9,567 nt of DNA from Bacteroidetes bacterium UBA2234 (GTDB lineage Bacteria > Bacteroidota > Bacteroidia > NS11-12g > UBA955): NCBI GenBank assembly GCA_002347985.1, contig DDYM01000010.1:13030-22596 (forward strand). The letters are read 5' to 3'. Numbering within the stretch: the first letter of the stretch is position 1; each line of letters starts with the position of its first letter. The position numbers and the translations under genes were made by a program. Below, piece by piece: positions 5,477 to 9,567 of this stretch. The notes below the pieces were generated by a model. That model was not told the origin of the DNA, searched no databases, and was given only the letters and a program-made list of their open reading frames with translations.

Positions 5477-8002
5477 TTACAATAATTGCACAATCAAAGC
5501 ACCATCTCCCCCCTCTGCTTCAGTTTCATGGTGGTAACTCCGCACAAAATTCACCGTCTTCAACAGTGTTTTCAACCCCTTCCGCAAAATCCCATCACCT
5601 CTGCCGTGCACAATTTTCAACTGCTGATGTCCCAAAGAATACCCCTCTTCCAACCACATTAAAACTTCTTGGGTTGCCTCCTCCATCCGCTTTCCTCTCA
5701 CATCAATTCTCGTATTGTACATCGATTGTCGCTCCACCCACTGATAACCGCCTGTTTTGCCTGTCTTTTCCGACTTGCCGCCCATTGGTTTTTTCGTGAG
5801 CAACAACTCACCAATCGGCACCCACATTTTGATCACGCCAAATGCCACCCAAGCTTTGTCCTTCTTGACTTCCAATACCTCTCCTTGCGCTTCCGTAGCC
5901 GTACTTTTCACCAAAGCCCCCGGAACCAATTGTTTTGCATTGGTAACCGGCACATCGCTGTTTGATGCCAACAATGATTTTGAATTCCCGGCAGCAGGTA
6001 CTTCATTTACATCCACCAAAGGACCTTTCCCTGGCTGTGTGGTTGTCGATTGTATTTTCGACTTCACATCCAATCCACCGCGCATTCCCGCTCCTTTCCC
6101 TTTTACCAATGTCCCCAAATTCTGACCAGATTCCATCCCCCCTTTAAATTCATTGAGGGCTTTTCTTGCCTTCAAAGTGGCTTCCTTTTCCGCTCCATGT
6201 TCCCGGATGGCTCGTATCGTATTTTCAATTTGCTGATTCGTTTCAGCCAAAAGTTTTTTTGCTTCATCTCGGGCAGACAATAAATACTCCTGTCGTTTCG
6301 CCTGCAACTTATCCTTCAACTGCTGATACGATGTTGTTAGCTCCTCCAAATGCCTCAATTTTTCATTGTAAGCACCCACCTGCTGCAGCAACTGCTGATT
6401 CTGCTTTTCTAGCGATAGCATCAAATCCTCCGTTTTCCCCATTTGCTTACCGGCCAATGTTTTGATTCGATCGATCCAACTTAATTCAAAGCCAGTCTTA
6501 CGCATCAACTCCAACGCAAACGAAGAGCCCGGCTTGCCCACAACCAAATGATACAAGGGCTTCAACGCATCGGCATCGTAGGCCATACTCGCTTGAACCA
6601 CCTCTGGAATCCCCATCCCCCACTCTCTCAACTGCGAAAAGTGGGTTGTTGCAATCACAAATGCCCCGGCATCCAACATCTCTTCTAAAACAGCCTGCGC
6701 GATCGGTGCACCAAAACGAGGATCCGTACCCGCTCCAATCTCATCCATGCCAATCAAAGCGCGGTCAGAGGAATGAGATAGTAAGTTTTTTAGATGATGC
6801 AAGTGGGCACTAAAAGTACTCAAACCCTGCTCGATATCTTGTCCGTCACCACAATCGATACCCAAATATTCAAAAACGCCAAAACGACTTTCTGGATCGG
6901 CCGTAACAAACAAACCGCACTGCACCATGTATTGCATCAGCAAAACGGTCTTTAACACCACCGATTTACCTCCTGCATTTGGACCACTAACCACCATAAT
7001 ACGCTGGTCGCTGAGCACCAACGACAATGGGATTGCTTCCTTTTTTAATTGCTTTAACTGTCTGCGCAAAACAGGATGATACGCCCTTCGCAAAACCACT
7101 TGAGGCTCAGAACTCACTTTGGGACGCTCCGCCTTTTCTGCATTGCACCAATCCCATTTTGCCAAAGCGAAATCCATTTGAATCAAACGATTCATTATTT
7201 CTCCAAGAACGGATTGATGGGGCGATAGTTCCGCTGTAATCTGACGTAAAATCCGCTCCCGTTCTCTCCTTTTTTCGGCAAACAACTCTTTTAAGCGGTT
7301 GTTCATTTCCAACATCTGCGTTGGCTCCACATACAAGATTTTGCCTGTGGCCGATATATCTTTCACAAAGCCTTGTACACGTCTCTTAAACTCCGCAAGC
7401 ACTGGAATCACCAATCGTTCTTCGCGGACGGTGACGTCGGTTTCTGCCGTAAATCCCTGCGACTTCCAATCCCTAAAAATCCCCCGCATCACATTGCGGG
7501 CCTCCCCTTCCAATCGATTGATTTCCTGCGATATTTTTGCGTATTGGGGTGTGGCTCTGGTAGATATTTCACCAAATTCATCCAGCACTTTCCCAATGGC
7601 AGCCACGATGGATTTTGACATATCTTCTACCGGAAATAAAGCAAACAACAAGGGCAGCTCCGATGATTTTGCCTGCAAAGCACTCGACAGTTTTTGGTAG
7701 GTTTGAATTGTCTGAAGCACTGCACTCAATGAAGGCTCCTCCAAATAGAAATTCTCAATCCCAAGGTGTTTTAAATCGCCAGAAATATCGCCACCCAACA
7801 AATTCAAGGCACTGGGAGTAGTCACGTTCAATTGTGAGATCTGATCTAACAAATCCAACTGCTGAATCACCAACTCCACTTCCGTCTGCATGCCCCATAA
7901 CTTTTCCAATTCATGGGTAGATGGATACCGAAACCTACCCACAACGGCAGCGCGTATCTGATCAAATCCTACAACCGATTCAAAATCATCAGGATACTTC
8001 AC
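5477..8002 (-). CDS. mutS2: MutS2 family ATPase with C-terminal Smr domain
   Basis: MutS2 proteins are MutS-like ATPases lacking the mismatch-recognition domain. Family members have been linked to suppression of recombination and, in Bacillus, to splitting collided ribosomes. In the 841-residue product the MutS core and lever region spans ~1-310. Walker A is GPNAGGKS (340-347), the signature region includes EQGLSTFSAH (391-400), Walker B is ALIGMDE (415-421) and the H-loop is TTH (452-454). A Gln/Glu/Lys-rich coiled coil covers ~525-625. A polar low-complexity linker follows at ~630-695, then a small beta-barrel-like segment (VPGALVKS to VPIGELLL, ~703-745). The Smr nuclease domain at ~765-841 has DVRG (767-770) and HGRGDGILR (799-807). 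Translation starts at GTG, since homologues begin the same way (MxYPxxFE) and the GTG overlaps the upstream stop as GTGA. Confidence 0.95.
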   Translation of the reverse strand: MKYPDDFESVVGFDQIRAAVVGRFRYPSTHELEKLWGMQTEVELVIQQLDLLDQISQLNVTTPSALNLLGGDISGDLKHLGIENFYLEEPSLSAVLQTIQTYQKLSSALQAKSSELPLLFALFPVEDMSKSIVAAIGKVLDEFGEISTRATPQYAKISQEINRLEGEARNVMRGIFRDWKSQGFTAETDVTVREERLVIPVLAEFKRRVQGFVKDISATGKILYVEPTQMLEMNNRLKELFAEKRRERERILRQITAELSPHQSVLGEIMNRLIQMDFALAKWDWCNAEKAERPKVSSEPQVVLRRAYHPVLRRQLKQLKKEAIPLSLVLSDQRIMVVSGPNAGGKSVVLKTVLLMQYMVQCGLFVTADPESRFGVFEYLGIDCGDGQDIEQGLSTFSAHLHHLKNLLSHSSDRALIGMDEIGAGTDPRFGAPIAQAVLEEMLDAGAFVIATTHFSQLREWGMGIPEVVQASMAYDADALKPLYHLVVGKPGSSFALELMRKTGFELSWIDRIKTLAGKQMGKTEDLMLSLEKQNQQLLQQVGAYNEKLRHLEELTTSYQQLKDKLQAKRQEYLLSARDEAKKLLAETNQQIENTIRAIREHGAEKEATLKARKALNEFKGGMESGQNLGTLVKGKGAGMRGGLDVKSKIQSTTTQPGKGPLVDVNEVPAAGNSKSLLASNSDVPVTNAKQLVPGALVKSTATEAQGEVLEVKKDKAWVAFGVIKMWVPIGELLLTKKPMGGKSEKTGKTGGYQWVERQSMYNTRIDVRGKRMEEATQEVLMWLEEGYSLGHQQLKIVHGRGDGILRKGLKTLLKTVNFVRSYHHETEAEGGDGALIVQLL

Positions 8003-8346
8003 TTTCCTCCCTTTCTCGCATTCATTTCCGCCAACTGAAGTTGGGTTATCACTTGCTCCATCACCACATCAAATTCCGCCGGATGGGTTTTCAATCGCAA
8101 CATTTCCGCCTTGAAATCCTCATATTTCACATCGTGTTTTTTACAAATAAAACTGTAATCACGAACCCATATCGAATCGGGCAAAATGCCATAGTTATAT
8201 TTTACTTGATGCCCTGCCTCCATCACCATCACATCGCAAAGGACAGAAACCATCTTCTTTTGTTCCAATTTTGGCTGCTCCGGACCGCAAGACACGACCA
8301 GCAATAACAAAATGGAAATGAAAAACGTGAGAATTCTGGGTTTCAT
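7999..8346 (-). CDS. DUF4296-type lipoprotein
   Basis: The product is a 115-residue lipoprotein. Residues 1-19 are a hydrophobic signal (ISILLLLVVS) followed by lipobox Cys20. The mature part, KKMVSVLCDVMVMEAGHQ...CKKHDVKYEDFKAEMLRLKTHPAEFDVVMEQVITQL, has the layout I associate with DUF4296: a metal-free helical domain of about 90 residues, common in Bacteroidota, function unknown. The frame is open up to an ATG at 8490, but that would bury the signal peptide, run into yggS and cross the promoter region, so ATG 8346 is chosen. The stop overlaps the mutS2 GTG as GTGA, indicating co-translation with mutS2. It diverges from yggS. Confidence 0.8.
   Translation of the reverse strand: MKPRILTFFISILLLLVVSCGPEQPKLEQKKMVSVLCDVMVMEAGHQVKYNYGILPDSIWVRDYSFICKKHDVKYEDFKAEMLRLKTHPAEFDVVMEQVITQLQLAEMNARKGGK
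8002..8011 (-). promoter_or_regulatory. mutS2: GGGAGG Shine-Dalgarno-like sequence before mutS2 GTG
   Basis: The last codons of the lipoprotein gene contain GGGAGG (minus strand 8011-8006), 3 bases before the GTG start at 8002. The spacing is shorter than usual, and Bacteroidota rarely depend on such sites, so it may simply reflect the Arg-Lys-Gly-Gly-Lys codons. It could nevertheless help re-initiation at the GTGA overlap. Confidence 0.3.
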
Positions 8347-8358
8347 GCGGAAAGAATA

Positions 8359-8366
8359 CAAAATTA
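8359..8366 (-). promoter_or_regulatory. -7 box for lipoprotein-mutS2 transcript
   Basis: On the minus strand TAATTTTG is a perfect TAnnTTTG box ending 12 bases before ATG 8346. The flanking GTAATTTTGTA is identical to the box before the serine hydrolase gene. No TTG is found at the standard -33 distance. Confidence 0.5.
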
Positions 8367-8381
8367 CAACAATCCCTGCGG

Positions 8382-8389
8382 TAATTTTG
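8382..8389 (+). promoter_or_regulatory. -7 box for yggS
   Basis: On the plus strand TAATTTTG is a perfect TAnnTTTG box ending 15 bases before ATG 8405. It is the mirror image of the lipoprotein box: CAAAATTAC (8359-8367) and GTAATTTTG (8381-8389) form a 9-bp inverted repeat around a 13-base spacer, so the two promoters face away from each other and overlap. Confidence 0.5.
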
Positions 8390-8404
8390 CATCGCAAACA
8401 CCCT

Positions 8405-9073
8405 ATGAATCGCAAAAGCCAAATCGCCCAAAACATTGCAAATATCAAGGCCAAAATCCCCGCCCATTGCAAACTCATCGTGGTGAGCAAGTACCGCGAA
8501 ATTGAAGAGATTCAGTTCGCTTACGATGCCGGTCAACGCGAATTCGCCGAAAATCGTGTTCAGCCTTTGCTAGAGCGGGTTGCAGCGTTGCCAAACGACA
8601 TTCAATGGCACCTGATCGGACATTTACAGACCAATAAAGTCAAATTTATTGCGCCATTTATTGCGATGATTCATTCGGTAGACAGTGTAAAATTGTTGCA
8701 AGAAATCAACAAGGAAGCGCAAAAAAACCATCGCAACATCGCCTGCCTTATTCAATTGCATGTAGCCCAAGAAGAAACCAAATTTGGACTTTCTCTCGAT
8801 GAAATCCATCCGTTTTTCCAACAACTCAAAGCATTAGATTTAAGCAATGTTACAATAAACGGCCTTATGGCAATGGCAAGCTTTACGCAAGACCTAGACC
8901 AGATAAATGCTGAATTCAGCCAGGTAGCGCAAGCGTTTAACGAAGTAAAATCGATGTATTACCAAGACCAACCCCAGTTCTGTGAACTATCGATTGGAAT
9001 GAGTTCCGATTACGATATCGCTATCGAAAAGGGTTCCACTTTAATTAGAGTGGGAAGCGCAGTATTTGCTTAG
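8405..9073 (+). CDS. yggS: YggS/PLPBP family pyridoxal 5'-phosphate homeostasis protein
   Basis: Proteins of this family bind PLP on a single TIM-barrel domain and keep vitamin B6 and amino-acid pools balanced; no catalytic reaction is established. The 222-residue product has the PLP lysine in LIVVSKY (Lys29), FAENRVQ (47-53), WHLIGHLQTNKVK (68-80), HSVDS (90-94), KFGL (126-129), GLMAMA (143-148) and the phosphate-binding stretch SIGMSSDYDIAIEKGST (186-202) with RVGSAVF at the end. The usual Gly is Ala in FAENRVQ, and the final residue is Ala where the family often ends in FG; both are mild changes. The frame is open upstream to ATG 8312, but this reaches into the divergent lipoprotein gene, and homologues start close to ATG 8405. 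The stop overlaps that of dnaN. Confidence 0.93.
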   Translation: MNRKSQIAQNIANIKAKIPAHCKLIVVSKYREIEEIQFAYDAGQREFAENRVQPLLERVAALPNDIQWHLIGHLQTNKVKFIAPFIAMIHSVDSVKLLQEINKEAQKNHRNIACLIQLHVAQEETKFGLSLDEIHPFFQQLKALDLSNVTINGLMAMASFTQDLDQINAEFSQVAQAFNEVKSMYYQDQPQFCELSIGMSSDYDIAIEKGSTLIRVGSAVFA

Positions 9074-9567
9074 TAATTATTCAACATCATCGGCATGATG
9101 AGCATAGTAATGTCTTCATCGCGCTCGTTTTCATTTGGAATAACCAAACCAGCACGGTTCGGGGCCGACAAACACAATTGTACTTGATCGCCATCCAAAG
9201 TGCTCAACATCTCTTTCAAGAATTTCGCGTTGAACCCAATTTCCATGTCGTTGCCTTCAAACTCACAAGGAATTCTCTCAACCGCCTCATTGGCCATTTC
9301 GATATCTTCCGCGCTGATTGTCAACTCGTTACCCGTCACTTTGAAACGAACTTGGTAAGTGGTTTTGCTCGCAAAAATGCTGATACGATTGATAGAGCTC
9401 AACAAAGCCATACGAGAAATGGTGATGACATTGGGATTCTCCTGAGGAATTACCGCAGCATAATCGGGGTATTTATCTTCCAACAAACGACAAATCAAGC
9501 GAGTTTCGCCGAAAGTGAAGTAGACATTTGAACGATTGTAATCAATAATCACCGGTGTCTCGTCGTT
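9070..9567 (-). CDS. dnaN: DNA polymerase III beta sliding clamp, C-terminal 165 residues
   Basis: The frame is open through the right edge, so the first half or more of this roughly 370-residue protein lies outside. The clamp encircles DNA as a dimer and tethers polymerase III and repair proteins. Visible clamp features are NVYFTFGETRLICRLLEDKYPDY at the domain II/III junction (YPDY motif), EIGFNAKFLKEML in domain III, and the terminal strand ITMLIMPMML with the extension NNY, matching the canonical ...VMPMRL ending of clamps. The GTG at 9552 is internal and not a start. It is convergent with yggS; the two stops share bases 9070-9073, leaving no room for an intergenic terminator. Confidence 0.95.
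   Translation of the reverse strand, partial: NDETPVIIDYNRSNVYFTFGETRLICRLLEDKYPDYAAVIPQENPNVITISRMALLSSINRISIFASKTTYQVRFKVTGNELTISAEDIEMANEAVERIPCEFEGNDMEIGFNAKFLKEMLSTLDGDQVQLCLSAPNRAGLVIPNENERDEDITMLIMPMMLNNY

Noticed and set aside
8312..8404. Upstream start extending YggS by 31 residues
   Set aside because: It overlaps the lipoprotein coding region antisense and crosses both -7 boxes; family members start near ATG 8405.
8347..8490. Upstream start extending the lipoprotein by 48 residues, and an overlapping 113-codon frame at 8195-8536
   Set aside because: Both run through the divergent promoter and into yggS; the extension would bury the lipoprotein signal peptide.
9552..9567. GTG at 9552 as a possible start of a 160-residue protein
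   Set aside because: The frame continues to the window edge with clamp-like sequence, so this is the C-terminal part of dnaN and not a separate small gene.

Overview
The window reads as part of the chromosome of a member of the Bacteroidota. Four things point there. Four genes have a TAnnTTTG-type -7 promoter box just upstream, and most starts lack Shine-Dalgarno sites. There is a small DUF4296-type lipoprotein. A very large secreted BNR/sortilin-type propeller protein is present, of the kind these bacteria often send through the type IX secretion system. The QueE, FolD, MutS2 and DnaN proteins look like the Bacteroidota versions. I cannot place it more finely. There is no phage, IS element, CRISPR array, tRNA or rRNA, and no gene-free stretch longer than about 90 bases.

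Layout from right to left. The C-terminal half of dnaN (minus strand) enters at the right edge and ends tail-to-tail with yggS (plus strand); their stop codons overlap by 4 bases. yggS and a lipoprotein gene diverge from a 58-base region holding two mirror-image -7 boxes. From there six genes run leftward on the minus strand: the DUF4296-type lipoprotein, mutS2 (GTGA overlap), folD, queE (ATGA overlap), a class C beta-lactamase-fold serine hydrolase, and the giant propeller protein, which runs off the left edge after 888 uninterrupted codons.

Functionally, the right and middle parts are housekeeping: replication clamp, PLP homeostasis, MutS2 nucleic-acid maintenance or ribosome rescue, one-carbon folate metabolism and queuosine precursor synthesis. 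folD and queE form a tight translationally coupled pair. The left part is envelope or extracellular: a probably exported serine hydrolase and a secreted surface propeller. No new multi-gene defence or metabolic system is evident. The most unusual item is a cluster of nested GC-rich inverted repeats inside the coding sequence of the propeller protein, at the junction between its Ser/Gly linker and the propeller. It looks like a palindromic repeat element accommodated in frame. The mirror-image divergent promoter is the second point of interest.
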